Part shown: positions 8,464 to 16,681 of the stretch, one piece after another
Position numbering within the stretch: position 1 is the first letter of the stretch
Layout of the letters: each line of letters begins with the position of its first letter
Source: Streptomyces sp. DvalAA-43
GTDB lineage: Bacteria; Actinomycetota; Actinomycetes; Streptomycetales; Streptomycetaceae
Direction of reading: 5' to 3'
Assembly (NCBI RefSeq): GCF_900091725.1
Contig: NZ_FMBW01000074.1
Location: 124,001 to 188,000, forward strand
Length of the DNA: 64,000 nt
Made by a program: the position numbers and the translations under genes
The notes under the pieces: model-generated
What the model saw: only the letters and a program-made list of their open reading frames with translations
The model's database searches: none
What the model was told of the DNA's origin: nothing

Positions 8464-9531
8464 CTACTGCCCCCGCGGCGGTGCCGTCGACCCCCGGACC
8501 ATCAGCTCCGCCGCGATCGTCGCGATACCCCCGGGCGGCGGTGTCTCCTTGCCCATCGCCAGGCGGCCCGCCCGCGCGCCCGCCTCGAAGAGCGGCAGCC
8601 GTACGGTCGTCAGCGCCGGGACGGCGTCCACCGAGAACGGCAGATCGTCGAAGCCCGCCACCGAGATGTCCTCGGGGATGCGCAGCCCCCGGTCCCGGAT
8701 CGCCGCGCTCGCGCCCAGCGCCACCGTGTCGTTGGCGGCGACGACCGCCGTCACCTCCGGTTCGCGGCGCAGGAGTTCGAGCGTGGCGTCGTAGCCGGAG
8801 CGGCGGTCGTAGGGGCCGTGGACGGTGAGGCGTTCCTCGTCGCCGACGAGCCCCGCCGCCCGCAGCGCGTCGCGGTGGCCCTCCAGCCGGTGGCGGGTCG
8901 TCGTCCGCTCCAGCGGGCCCGCGACATAGCCGATCCGCCGGTGACCGAGCGAGAGCAGGTGCTCGGTGAGGCGCCGCCCACCGCCCCGGTTGTCGAAGGC
9001 GAGCGCGGCCACGACCGCCTCGCCGTCCGGCAGCGGGGGCCGCCCGCACAGCACCACCCGGGTGCCCGCGTCCGCGAGTTTCGTCAGCTTGGCGGAGACC
9101 GCGGCCTGGTGCGCAGGGTCCTCCACGGCGCCGCCGGTCAGGACGACGGCCGCGGCGCGCTGGCGCTGGAGCAGGGTGAGATAGGTGAGCTCGCGCTCGG
9201 GGGAGCCGCCGGTGTTGCAGACGACCGCGAGCTTCTCGCCCCCCGCCCGGCCCGAACCGTCCCCGGGCCCGCCGATCTCGGTCTGCGCCGCCCCCGCCAT
9301 GATCCCGAAGAACGGGTCGGCGATGTCGTTGACCAGGATGCCGACCAGGTCGGAGGTGGCCGCCGCGAGCGAACTCGCCGGCCCGTTGAGCACGTAGTCC
9401 AGATCGTCCACCGCACGCAGGACCCGTTCGCGGGTGGACGCGGCCACCGGGTAGTTGCCGTTCAGCACGCGGGAGACGGTGGCCGGCGACACCCGGGCGC
9501 GAGCCGCCACATCCGCCAGGGTGACTGTCAT
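8464..9531 (-). CDS. LacI-family transcriptional repressor
   Basis: A 355-residue LacI/GalR protein. The N-terminal helix-turn-helix reads TLADVAARARVSPATVSRVL (residues about 4-23) and includes the hinge-side conserved VSRVLNG. It is followed by a periplasmic-binding-protein-like sensor domain containing the conserved LGHRRIGYV stretch. The ATG at 9531 is chosen because it starts exactly at the HTH and has GGAGG 6-10 bases upstream. It diverges from the sugar-catabolic operon starting at 9641. The 109-base shared region holds a LacI-type palindrome. It most likely represses that operon and is relieved by a sugar or sugar-phosphate ligand, which cannot be named from sequence. Confidence 0.93.
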   Translation of the reverse strand: MTVTLADVAARARVSPATVSRVLNGNYPVAASTRERVLRAVDDLDYVLNGPASSLAAATSDLVGILVNDIADPFFGIMAGAAQTEIGGPGDGSGRAGGEKLAVVCNTGGSPERELTYLTLLQRQRAAAVVLTGGAVEDPAHQAAVSAKLTKLADAGTRVVLCGRPPLPDGEAVVAALAFDNRGGGRRLTEHLLSLGHRRIGYVAGPLERTTTRHRLEGHRDALRAAGLVGDEERLTVHGPYDRRSGYDATLELLRREPEVTAVVAANDTVALGASAAIRDRGLRIPEDISVAGFDDLPFSVDAVPALTTVRLPLFEAGARAGRLAMGKETPPPGGIATIAAELMVRGSTAPPRGQ

Positions 9532-9605
9532 CGCTTTCCTCCGAGGGTTTCGGGCCGGGCCCTCTTGTCCGGGCCGCTGTCGGCAGGCTAGCGTCATCAC
9601 CGATA

Positions 9606-9617
9606 GAAAGCGCTTGC
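9606..9617. promoter_or_regulatory. LacI-type operator in the divergent promoter region
   Basis: GAAAGCGCTTGC is nearly palindromic around a central CpG, with the perfect core AAGCGCTT at 9608-9615. This is the usual form of LacI/GalR operators in actinobacteria. It lies 24 bases before the GTG of the oxidoreductase gene and 75 bases from the repressor start, well placed to control both. Confidence 0.7.
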
Positions 9618-9640
9618 TACGGCTGTATGGAGGAAGTTTC

Positions 9641-10792
9641 GTGACACGCAGGACAGTGCGCATCGCCATGAACGGCGTCACGGGTCGCATGGGGTACCGG
9701 CAGCACCTGGTGCGCTCGATCCTCGCGATCCGCGAGCAGGGCGGCCTCGACCTCGGCAACGGCGACGTGCTGTGGCCCGAGCCGGTCCTCGTCGGCCGCC
9801 GCGCCCACGCGCTGGAGGCACTCGCCGAGAAGCACGGCCTGACCGAGTGGTCGACCGACCTCGACGCGGTCCTCGCCGACGACACCATCGACATCTACTT
9901 CGACGCCCAGGTCACCTCGGCCCGCGTGGAGGCGATCAAGAAGGCGATCGCCGCGGGCAAGCACATCTACACCGAGAAGCCCACCGCCACGGACGTGGAG
10001 GGCGCCCTGGAGCTGGCCCGCATCGCCCGTGACGCGGGCATCAAGCACGGCGTCGTCCAGGACAAGATCTTCCTGCCGGGCCTGCTGAAGCTGAAGCGCC
10101 TCATCGACGGCGGCTTCTTCGGCGAGATCCTCTCCGTGCGCGGCGAGTTCGGCTACTGGGTCTTCGAGGGCGACTGGCAGGAGGCCCAGCGCCCGTCGTG
10201 GAACTACCGCGCCGAGGACGGCGGCGGCATCGTCGTCGACATGTTCCCGCACTGGGAGTACGTGCTCCACGAGCTGTTCGGCCGGGTCTCCACCGTCCAG
10301 GCACACGTCCAGACGCACATCCCGCAGCGCTGGGACGAGCAGGGCAAGCCGTACGCCGCCACCGCCGACGACTCCGCGTACGGCATCTTCCAGCTGGAGA
10401 GCGGCGCCGTCGCGCAGATCAACTCCTCCTGGACGGTCCGCGTCAACCGCGACGAGCTCGTCGAGTTCCAGGTCGACGGAACGCACGGCTCCGCCGTCGC
10501 GGGCCTGCGCAACTGCCGCGTCCAGCACCGCTCGGCCACCCCCAAGCCGGTCTGGAACCCCGACCTCCCGGTCACCGAGCCGTTCCGCGACCAGTGGCAG
10601 GAAGTCCCCGACAACGCGGTCTTCGACAACGGCTTCAAGGCCCAGTGGGAGCTGTTCCTGCGCCACATCGTCCTCGACGAGCCGTACACCTGGGACCTGA
10701 TGGCCGGCGCCCGCGGCGTGCAGCTCGCCGAGCTGGGCCTGAAGTCCCACGCGGAGGGCCGCCGCCTCGACGTCCCGGAGCTGTCGCTGTGA
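9641..10792 (+). CDS. Gfo/Idh/MocA-family NAD(P)-dependent sugar oxidoreductase
   Basis: A 383-residue oxidoreductase. The N-terminus carries a Rossmann-type stretch (RIAMNGVTGRMGYRQHLVRSI) and the family signature EKP appears in GKHIYTEKPTATDV at about residue 110. Such enzymes oxidise or epimerise sugars, cyclitols or sugar acids with NAD(P). The start is the GTG at 9641 with GGAGGAA just upstream; an ATG at 9668 lies inside the nucleotide-binding motif and is too late. It is the first gene of a three-gene operon controlled by the divergent LacI-type repressor. The exact substrate is unknown. Confidence 0.9.
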   Translation: MTRRTVRIAMNGVTGRMGYRQHLVRSILAIREQGGLDLGNGDVLWPEPVLVGRRAHALEALAEKHGLTEWSTDLDAVLADDTIDIYFDAQVTSARVEAIKKAIAAGKHIYTEKPTATDVEGALELARIARDAGIKHGVVQDKIFLPGLLKLKRLIDGGFFGEILSVRGEFGYWVFEGDWQEAQRPSWNYRAEDGGGIVVDMFPHWEYVLHELFGRVSTVQAHVQTHIPQRWDEQGKPYAATADDSAYGIFQLESGAVAQINSSWTVRVNRDELVEFQVDGTHGSAVAGLRNCRVQHRSATPKPVWNPDLPVTEPFRDQWQEVPDNAVFDNGFKAQWELFLRHIVLDEPYTWDLMAGARGVQLAELGLKSHAEGRRLDVPELSL

Positions 10793-10829
10793 CGATCCGC
10801 CCCGCACACGGCACCCTGGAGCCGACCTC

Positions 10830-11972
10830 ATGACCATCCACCTCCCGCAGGGGCCCTACGAACCCCGCACCACCCCGCTCGACCTGGCCCCCGGCACCGG
10901 CCCGCTCTCCTCGCGCACGGTCTTCTCCGCCGCCCATGTCGTCGCCGACCCGTACGCCGACATCAGCCCCGACTCGCCGGCCGCCGTCGACTGGGACGCC
11001 ACCCTCGCCTTCCGCCGCCACCTCTGGTCGCACGGCCTGGGCGTCGCCGAGGCGATGGACACCGCCCAGCGCGGCATGGGCCTGGACTGGGCGGGCGCGT
11101 CCGAGCTGATCCGCCGCTCCGCCGCCGAGGCGAAGGCGGTCGGCGGCCGCATCGCCTGCGGCGTCGGCACCGACCAGCTCACCGGCCCCGCCACCCTCGC
11201 CGAGGTGCGCTCCGCCTACGAGGAGCAGCTCGCCCTCGTCGAGGAGAGCGGTGCCCAGGCCATCCTGATGGCCTCCCGCGCGCTCGCCGCGGTGGCGAAG
11301 GGGCCCGAGGACTACCTGGAGACGTACGCCCACCTGCTGCGCCAGGCGTCGGAACCGGTCGTCCTGCACTGGCTGGGCCCGATGTTCGACCCCGCGCTGG
11401 ACGGCTACTGGGGCTCCTCGGACCTCGACACCGCCACCGACACGTTCCTGAAGGTCATCGCCGAACACCCGGACAAGGTCGACGGCATCAAGATCTCGCT
11501 GCTGGACGCCGCACGCGAGATCGATGTCCGCCGCCGCCTCCCGGGCGGGGTCCGCTGCTACACCGGGGACGACTTCAACTACCCCGAGCTGATCGCGGGC
11601 GACGACCGGGGCTTCAGCCACGCCCTGCTCGGCATCTTCGACCCGCTGGGCCCGCTGGCCGCCCACGCGGTACGGGTGCTGGACACCGGCGACGTCCAGG
11701 GCTTCCGGGACCTCCTCGACCCCACTGTCGAGCTGTCCCGGCACCTCTTCCAGACCCCCACCCGCTTCTACAAGACGGGCGTGGTCCTCCTCGCCTGGCT
11801 GGCCGGCCACCAGGACCACTTCACGATGGTCGGCGGCCTCCAGTCCGCGCGCTCGCTGCCGCACCTGGCGAAGGCGTACGAACTCGCCGACCGGCTGGGC
11901 CTGTTCCCGGACCCGGAACTGGCCGAGTCCCGCATGCGTACTCTCCTCGCGGTCAACGGAGGCACCCGATGA
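10830..11972 (+). CDS. DUF993 family protein (dihydrodipicolinate-synthase-like)
   Basis: A 380-residue protein of the DUF993 group, whose members look like distant TIM-barrel lyases of the DHDPS/aldolase type. Visible stretches include AQRGMGLDWAGASELIRRS, IACGVGTDQL, HWLGPMFDPALDGYWGS and the Lys-containing KVDGIKISLLDA. The last resembles the Schiff-base strand of aldolases, with K near residue 217 a candidate catalytic lysine (inference). It follows the oxidoreductase by 37 bases and overlaps the next gene by ATGA, so the three are translationally coupled. A retro-aldol or dehydration step on the oxidised sugar is plausible; no function is established. Confidence 0.85.
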   Translation: MTIHLPQGPYEPRTTPLDLAPGTGPLSSRTVFSAAHVVADPYADISPDSPAAVDWDATLAFRRHLWSHGLGVAEAMDTAQRGMGLDWAGASELIRRSAAEAKAVGGRIACGVGTDQLTGPATLAEVRSAYEEQLALVEESGAQAILMASRALAAVAKGPEDYLETYAHLLRQASEPVVLHWLGPMFDPALDGYWGSSDLDTATDTFLKVIAEHPDKVDGIKISLLDAAREIDVRRRLPGGVRCYTGDDFNYPELIAGDDRGFSHALLGIFDPLGPLAAHAVRVLDTGDVQGFRDLLDPTVELSRHLFQTPTRFYKTGVVLLAWLAGHQDHFTMVGGLQSARSLPHLAKAYELADRLGLFPDPELAESRMRTLLAVNGGTR

Positions 11973-12796
11973 GCGACGGCCGTCTCTCCATCAACCAGGA
12001 GACCATCAAGCAGTGGTCGCTGCCCGAGCTGGCCGAGGGCTGCGCCAAGGCGGGCATCGACAAGGTCGGCCTCTGGCGGGCCCCCGTCCAGGGGTACGGC
12101 GTCGAGCGCACGGCCGCACTCCTCGCCGATCACGGCCTCTCCGTCACCAGCCTCTGCCGCGGCGGCTTCTTCACCGCCCTGGACCCGGCGGAACGGTCCC
12201 GCGCGCTGGACGACAACCGCGCCGCGCTCGACGAGGCGGCGGCCCTGTCCACCGACACCCTGGTCCTGGTCTCCGGCGGCCTGCCCGAGGGCAGCAAGGA
12301 CCTGCACGGCGCCCGTGAACGCATCGCGGACGCCCTGGGCGAACTGGCCCCGTACGCGGCCGAACGCGGCGTACGCCTGGCCATCGAACCGCTGCACCCG
12401 ATGTTCGCCTCGGACCGCTGCGTGGTCTCCACGCTCTCCCAGGCCCTGGACCTCGCGGAACGCTTCCCCGCCGACCGGGTCGGGGTGGTCGTCGACACGT
12501 ACCACATCTGGTGGGACGACCAGGCGCCCGCGCAGATCGCCCGCGCGGGTGCGGGCGGCCGCATCCACTCCTTCCAGCTGGCCGACTGGATCACCCCGCT
12601 CCCGGCGGGCGTCCTGCTCGGCCGGGGCCAACTGGGCGACGGGTCCGTGGACTTCCGCGCCTTCCGCACCCTGGTCGAGGCCACCGGCTTCGACGGCCCG
12701 GTCGAGGTGGAGATCTTCAACGAGGGCCTCTGGGCCCGCGACGGCGCCGAAGTCCTCGCGGAGGTCGCGTCCCGCTACTCCGAGCACGCCTGCTGA
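11969..12796 (+). CDS. Sugar phosphate isomerase/epimerase (xylose-isomerase-like TIM barrel)
   Basis: A 275-residue AP-endonuclease-2/xylose-isomerase-like barrel. Metal-site elements appear as LAIEPLHPMF (Glu), VVDTYHIWWD (Asp, His), HSFQLADW (His) and VEVEIFNEGLW (Glu), in the order seen in hydroxypyruvate isomerase and IolE/IolI relatives. The start overlaps the DUF993 stop by ATGA. It is the third gene of the LacI-controlled operon and is followed at once by a hairpin. It probably isomerises or epimerises an intermediate made by the upstream oxidoreductase. Confidence 0.88.
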   Translation: MSDGRLSINQETIKQWSLPELAEGCAKAGIDKVGLWRAPVQGYGVERTAALLADHGLSVTSLCRGGFFTALDPAERSRALDDNRAALDEAAALSTDTLVLVSGGLPEGSKDLHGARERIADALGELAPYAAERGVRLAIEPLHPMFASDRCVVSTLSQALDLAERFPADRVGVVVDTYHIWWDDQAPAQIARAGAGGRIHSFQLADWITPLPAGVLLGRGQLGDGSVDFRAFRTLVEATGFDGPVEVEIFNEGLWARDGAEVLAEVASRYSEHAC

Positions 12797-12803
12797 CAAG
12801 GCG

Positions 12804-12822
12804 CTTTGCCCTCAAGGCAAAG
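12804..12822 (+). terminator. Hairpin directly after the sugar operon
   Basis: Perfect 7-bp stem CTTTGCC/GGCAAAG with a 5-base loop, beginning 7 bases after the isomerase stop. There is no T-tract, which is common for Streptomyces terminators. Confidence 0.6.
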
Positions 12823-12848
12823 AGATCGTCAAGGCATGCAACCGTTTG

Positions 12849-12881
12849 GCACCCGACCGAGTCGTATCTGACGTCGGGTGC
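12849..12881. other. Second inverted repeat in the gap before hsdR
   Basis: Perfect 9-bp arms GCACCCGAC and GTCGGGTGC with a 15-base loop. Function is unknown. Together with the flanking hairpins it fills the 300-base gap with structured sequence. Confidence 0.5.
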
Positions 12882-12936
12882 TTCCGGGGAGGGATCTGGG
12901 GGGATCGGGAAGCCTTGACGGTGGGGGAAAGCGAGG

Positions 12937-12975
12937 GGGGTCCGGTCAGTCGACCGGGCCCCGTTTCGTTTTTCC
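12937..12975 (+). terminator. Rho-independent terminator upstream of hsdR
   Basis: Ten-base arms GGGGTCCGGT and ACCGGGCCCC (one G-U pair) around a 6-base loop, followed by a T-rich run (12964-12975). It would end rightward transcription before the restriction locus. Confidence 0.7.
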
Positions 12976-13096
12976 GGCCCACCGGGCCTGCGCCAGTCTG
13001 CCTGGGAAATGAACGCGGCAAAACTCTGGAGCCAGGCCACCCCGCCCCTCGTAGAATCGATCACCCTGATGGACGTACCAGTGGGGTGGGAACAGC

Positions 13097-16000
13097 GTGG
13101 ACGACCGGCTTCGGGACCTGGCCAAGGCATCTCCGAACTTCGGAGTGCTCTATCAGCATCAGCCGCTCCTGGCCCTGTACGGTGCTCAGGCCGAACTCAA
13201 TGTCTTCAGCAACCCGAATGCTGCCCAGGTCCAGGCCGGCCAGTTCGGAGAAGTCCTGGCCGAGGACCTCGTCACGCGGACGGGCATCCGGGTAGCCGGT
13301 ACCCACCAGATCGACCGGCTGCGAGCCCTCACGGACATCGGCGCGCTCACTCCGGCCGTACACGACGCCTTCGACCGGCTTCGCCGTGACCGCAACGAGG
13401 CCGCCCACGCGCACCTCTTCGACACCACCCGCGCCCTGGAGGCCGTACGGCTCTGCTACGAGCTCGGCGTCTTCTACCACCGCGCCCTGACCGGCAAGCG
13501 CACGGTCACCGCCTTCGTACCGCCCGCCCTGCCGGTGCTCACGGACCCGGCCGAGGTCGCCGAGCTGCGCCAGGCACTCGACGGCCACCGCGAGGCACTC
13601 GCACAGTCCCGCGTCAAACTGAGCGAGTCCACCGACCGCCTCGCGGCCGAGCGCCGGGCCCGCGCCGAGGCCGAAGCTCTGATGGCCAGCGCCCAGCAGG
13701 CGAAACAGGACCTGGCCGCCCGCCTCGTGGACATGGAAGCGGAGATCGTCAGTCTGCGGACCGCGCAGCAGACGCAGTACGAGTCCGACCGCAAGCAGCC
13801 GCGTCGGGTGAACGCCGCCGCCCGTGACGCCATCGTGCACCGCGCCCAGCGCCCGGCCCCGCTCAACGAGGTCCAGGCCCGGCAGAAGATCGATGCCATG
13901 CTCGCCGAGGCCGGCTGGCTCGTCCAGGACCGTGCCGACCTCAACCCCCTCGCCGGGCAAGGAGTCGCCGTAAGGGAGTTCACGCTCGCGACGGGTCGCG
14001 CGGACTACGTCCTCTACGTCGACGGCAAGATCGTCGGAGTCATCGAGGCCAAGCGCGAGGGGGACCACCTCTCCAGCGCCCTCGCCCAGAACGAGCGCTA
14101 CGCCAAGGGAGTCCTGAAGGAGCACAGCCTTGCCGTCTGGCGGGAGTCGGAGCCCTTCGCCTTCCGTTACGCCACCACCGGCACCGAGACCTACTTCGTC
14201 AACCGTCTGGACCCCGAGCCCCGGTCCCGCGAGGTGTTCTCCTTCCACCGCCCCGAGACCGTCGCCGCCTGGATGGAGCGTGCACGGGACCGCCGCGCCC
14301 CGACCTTCCGGGCCGGTCTGCGCCGGATGCCGAAGCTGGAGCCGTACGGTTTGCGGCTGGCCCAGATCGACGCGATCAGCGGCCTGGAGCAGTCCCTCGC
14401 CCAGGACAAGCCCCGCGCGCTGATCCAGATGGCGACCGGTGCGGGAAAGACCTTCACGGCGGTCACCGAGACATACCGCCTGCTGCGGCACACAGGAGCC
14501 CGCCGCGTTCTTTTCCTCGTCGACCGCAACAACCTCAGCCGCCAGGCGCTGTCGGAGTTCCGCAACTACACGACCCCCGACGACGGCCGGAAGTTCGCCG
14601 ACCTCTACAACGTCGACCGGCTGGGCGCGGCCGGTCTCCAGGAGACCTCGTCCGTCGTCATCTGCACCATCCAGAAGATGTACTCCTTGCTCAAGGGCGA
14701 GCAGCTGACGGACGACGACGCCCGCGACGATGAGAAGGACGCCGAGGCCCAGGCCGCCGTGCCCGTCGACGGTACGGCGGACGACCCCGAGATGAACTAC
14801 GCCACCGACCTCCCCATCGAGGTCGCGTACCAGCCGGACGTCCCTCCGGAGTCCTTCGACCTGATCGTCGTGGACGAGTGCCACCGTTCCATCTACGGGC
14901 TGTGGCGGGGCGTTCTGGAGTACTTCGACGCCCATCTCGTCGGCCTCACCGCCACCCCGACCGCGCAGACCCGTGGCTTCTTCGACCAGAACACGGTCTC
15001 CGAGTACACGTACGAACAGGCCGTCGCCGACGGGGTCAACGTCGACTTCGACATCGTCCGCGTCAACAGCGACCTGCGCGAGCAGGGTGGCGCGAAGATC
15101 GAGGCCGGTACGACGGTCCGGATCAAGGACCGCAAGACCAGGGCTCAGCGGTACGTGGAACTCGACGACGACCTCACGTACACCACCAATCAGATCGGCC
15201 GGTCGGTGATCACCGTCGATGAGATCCGTGCGGTGCTCACGACGTACAAGAACAACTGGCAGCGCTGGTTCCCAGGGCGAAAGGACCTGCCCAAGACGCT
15301 CATCTTCGCGGTCGGCGAGGACCACGCCGAGGACGTGCTCAAGCAGGTCAAGGAGGTCTTCGGTCGGGGCGACGACTTCGCAAAGAAGATCACCTACAAG
15401 AGCCGGCAGAACGGCGACAACCCCGACGAGCTGATCAACGACCTCCGTAACTCGCCCCGGATGCGGGTCGCCGTCACGGTCGAAATGATCGCCACGGGCA
15501 CGGACGTCCGGGCCCTGGAGTGCGTGATCTTCCTGCGGTCGGTCCGTAGCGCGGTGCTCTTCGAGCAGATGAAGGGACGCGGGGCGCGCACCATCGATGC
15601 CACCGAGTTGCGCGAGGTCACCCCGGACGCGGACGACGACGTGACCAAGGACCGCTTCGTCCTGATCGACGCGGCGGGCGTGACGACCTCCCCGCTCGTC
15701 GACGCCCGCCCCATGATCCCGGCGACCGGCAAGCAGGTGTCGCTGGCCAAGCTGCTCGACAAGACCGGCACGAAGGCGATCAGCGCGGAGGAGGCGGAGG
15801 TCCTTCAGCGTCGCCTGTCGCGACTGAACCAGCAGCTCAAGGACGAGGAGCGCGACCTCCTGACGAACACGGCGGGCGGTGTCACGCTCTCCGAGATCGC
15901 GCGCGGCATCGTTGACGCGGTGGACGTCGACGCGCAGGACCAGGCGAGGCAGCAGGGCGGCGCGGGAGCGGCGCGCAGGCTGGTCGAGGACGCGGTTGCC

Positions 16001-16681
16001 GTCCTCACGAGCAACCCTGAGCTGCGCCGCCAGATCCTGGAGATCCGCCGGGACAAGGACCTGACGTACGACGAGACGACGGCCGTGACGGTGACCGAGG
16101 TGGAGGAGGTCCCGCGCGAGAAGCGGGCCCGCGAGAACCTGGACGAGTGGGGCGACCTGCTGGAGAAGCAGCGCGACCGCAACGCGGCGATCCAGGTTGC
16201 CCTGGGCAGCGGAAGTCCGCTCTCGCCGGGGGAGGCCCGTGCCGCGCTGAAGGAACTGGCGGCAACGATCCGGGCCTCCAGGCGGGCGTGGACGCCGCCA
16301 GTCCTCTGGGGCTTCCACGAGGAACTGAACCAGGCGGTGGCTCACCCCGGACGAGATGCCGGCATCCCGGACCTGATCAGCCTGATCCGTTACGAGCTGG
16401 GCGCGGACAGTGAGCTTCGCCCGTACCGTACGGTGGTCGAGGAGCGCTTCGAGGGCTGGCTGCTGCGGCAGCGACAGGCGGGCGTCGTATTCACGGACGA
16501 GCAGCTGTGGTGGCTGGAGAAGATCCGGGACGTCGTCGCCAGCGATGTCGGCATAGAGCCGGCAGAGCTTGCCCACGAGCCGTTCACGGAGCGCGGCAAG
16601 GGGCGCGGCTTCATGATGGCGTTCGGCGGGAAAGAGCCGGCGCTGGATCTGTTGACTGAGCTGAATCGGGAACTGGCTTGA
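13097..16681 (+). CDS. hsdR: Type I restriction enzyme R subunit (HsdR)
   Basis: A 1194-residue motor/nuclease subunit that translocates and cuts unmodified DNA in complex with HsdS and HsdM. Residues 1-135 resemble a DUF4145-type N-terminal domain. The HSDR_N nuclease motif is seen as ADYVLYVDGKIVGVIEAK (D...ExK, about residues 301-320). The helicase has Walker A MATGAGKT near 445, the DECH box (VVDECHRS) near 592 and TATPTAQT. The C-terminus fits the EcoEI-type R C-terminal region. A GTG at 13097 starts the gene, with a candidate -10 TAGAAT at 13052. The stop overlaps the next gene by 4 bases, placing R first in an R-S-M operon. Confidence 0.96.
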   Translation: MDDRLRDLAKASPNFGVLYQHQPLLALYGAQAELNVFSNPNAAQVQAGQFGEVLAEDLVTRTGIRVAGTHQIDRLRALTDIGALTPAVHDAFDRLRRDRNEAAHAHLFDTTRALEAVRLCYELGVFYHRALTGKRTVTAFVPPALPVLTDPAEVAELRQALDGHREALAQSRVKLSESTDRLAAERRARAEAEALMASAQQAKQDLAARLVDMEAEIVSLRTAQQTQYESDRKQPRRVNAAARDAIVHRAQRPAPLNEVQARQKIDAMLAEAGWLVQDRADLNPLAGQGVAVREFTLATGRADYVLYVDGKIVGVIEAKREGDHLSSALAQNERYAKGVLKEHSLAVWRESEPFAFRYATTGTETYFVNRLDPEPRSREVFSFHRPETVAAWMERARDRRAPTFRAGLRRMPKLEPYGLRLAQIDAISGLEQSLAQDKPRALIQMATGAGKTFTAVTETYRLLRHTGARRVLFLVDRNNLSRQALSEFRNYTTPDDGRKFADLYNVDRLGAAGLQETSSVVICTIQKMYSLLKGEQLTDDDARDDEKDAEAQAAVPVDGTADDPEMNYATDLPIEVAYQPDVPPESFDLIVVDECHRSIYGLWRGVLEYFDAHLVGLTATPTAQTRGFFDQNTVSEYTYEQAVADGVNVDFDIVRVNSDLREQGGAKIEAGTTVRIKDRKTRAQRYVELDDDLTYTTNQIGRSVITVDEIRAVLTTYKNNWQRWFPGRKDLPKTLIFAVGEDHAEDVLKQVKEVFGRGDDFAKKITYKSRQNGDNPDELINDLRNSPRMRVAVTVEMIATGTDVRALECVIFLRSVRSAVLFEQMKGRGARTIDATELREVTPDADDDVTKDRFVLIDAAGVTTSPLVDARPMIPATGKQVSLAKLLDKTGTKAISAEEAEVLQRRLSRLNQQLKDEERDLLTNTAGGVTLSEIARGIVDAVDVDAQDQARQQGGAGAARRLVEDAVAVLTSNPELRRQILEIRRDKDLTYDETTAVTVTEVEEVPREKRARENLDEWGDLLEKQRDRNAAIQVALGSGSPLSPGEARAALKELAATIRASRRAWTPPVLWGFHEELNQAVAHPGRDAGIPDLISLIRYELGADSELRPYRTVVEERFEGWLLRQRQAGVVFTDEQLWWLEKIRDVVASDVGIEPAELAHEPFTERGKGRGFMMAFGGKEPALDLLTELNRELA

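Noticed and set aside
13061..16576. An unbroken 1171-codon frame on the minus strand opposite hsdR
   Set aside because: It is the antisense shadow of hsdR, produced by G/C-rich codon bias; its product is low complexity and the plus-strand product has all HsdR motifs.
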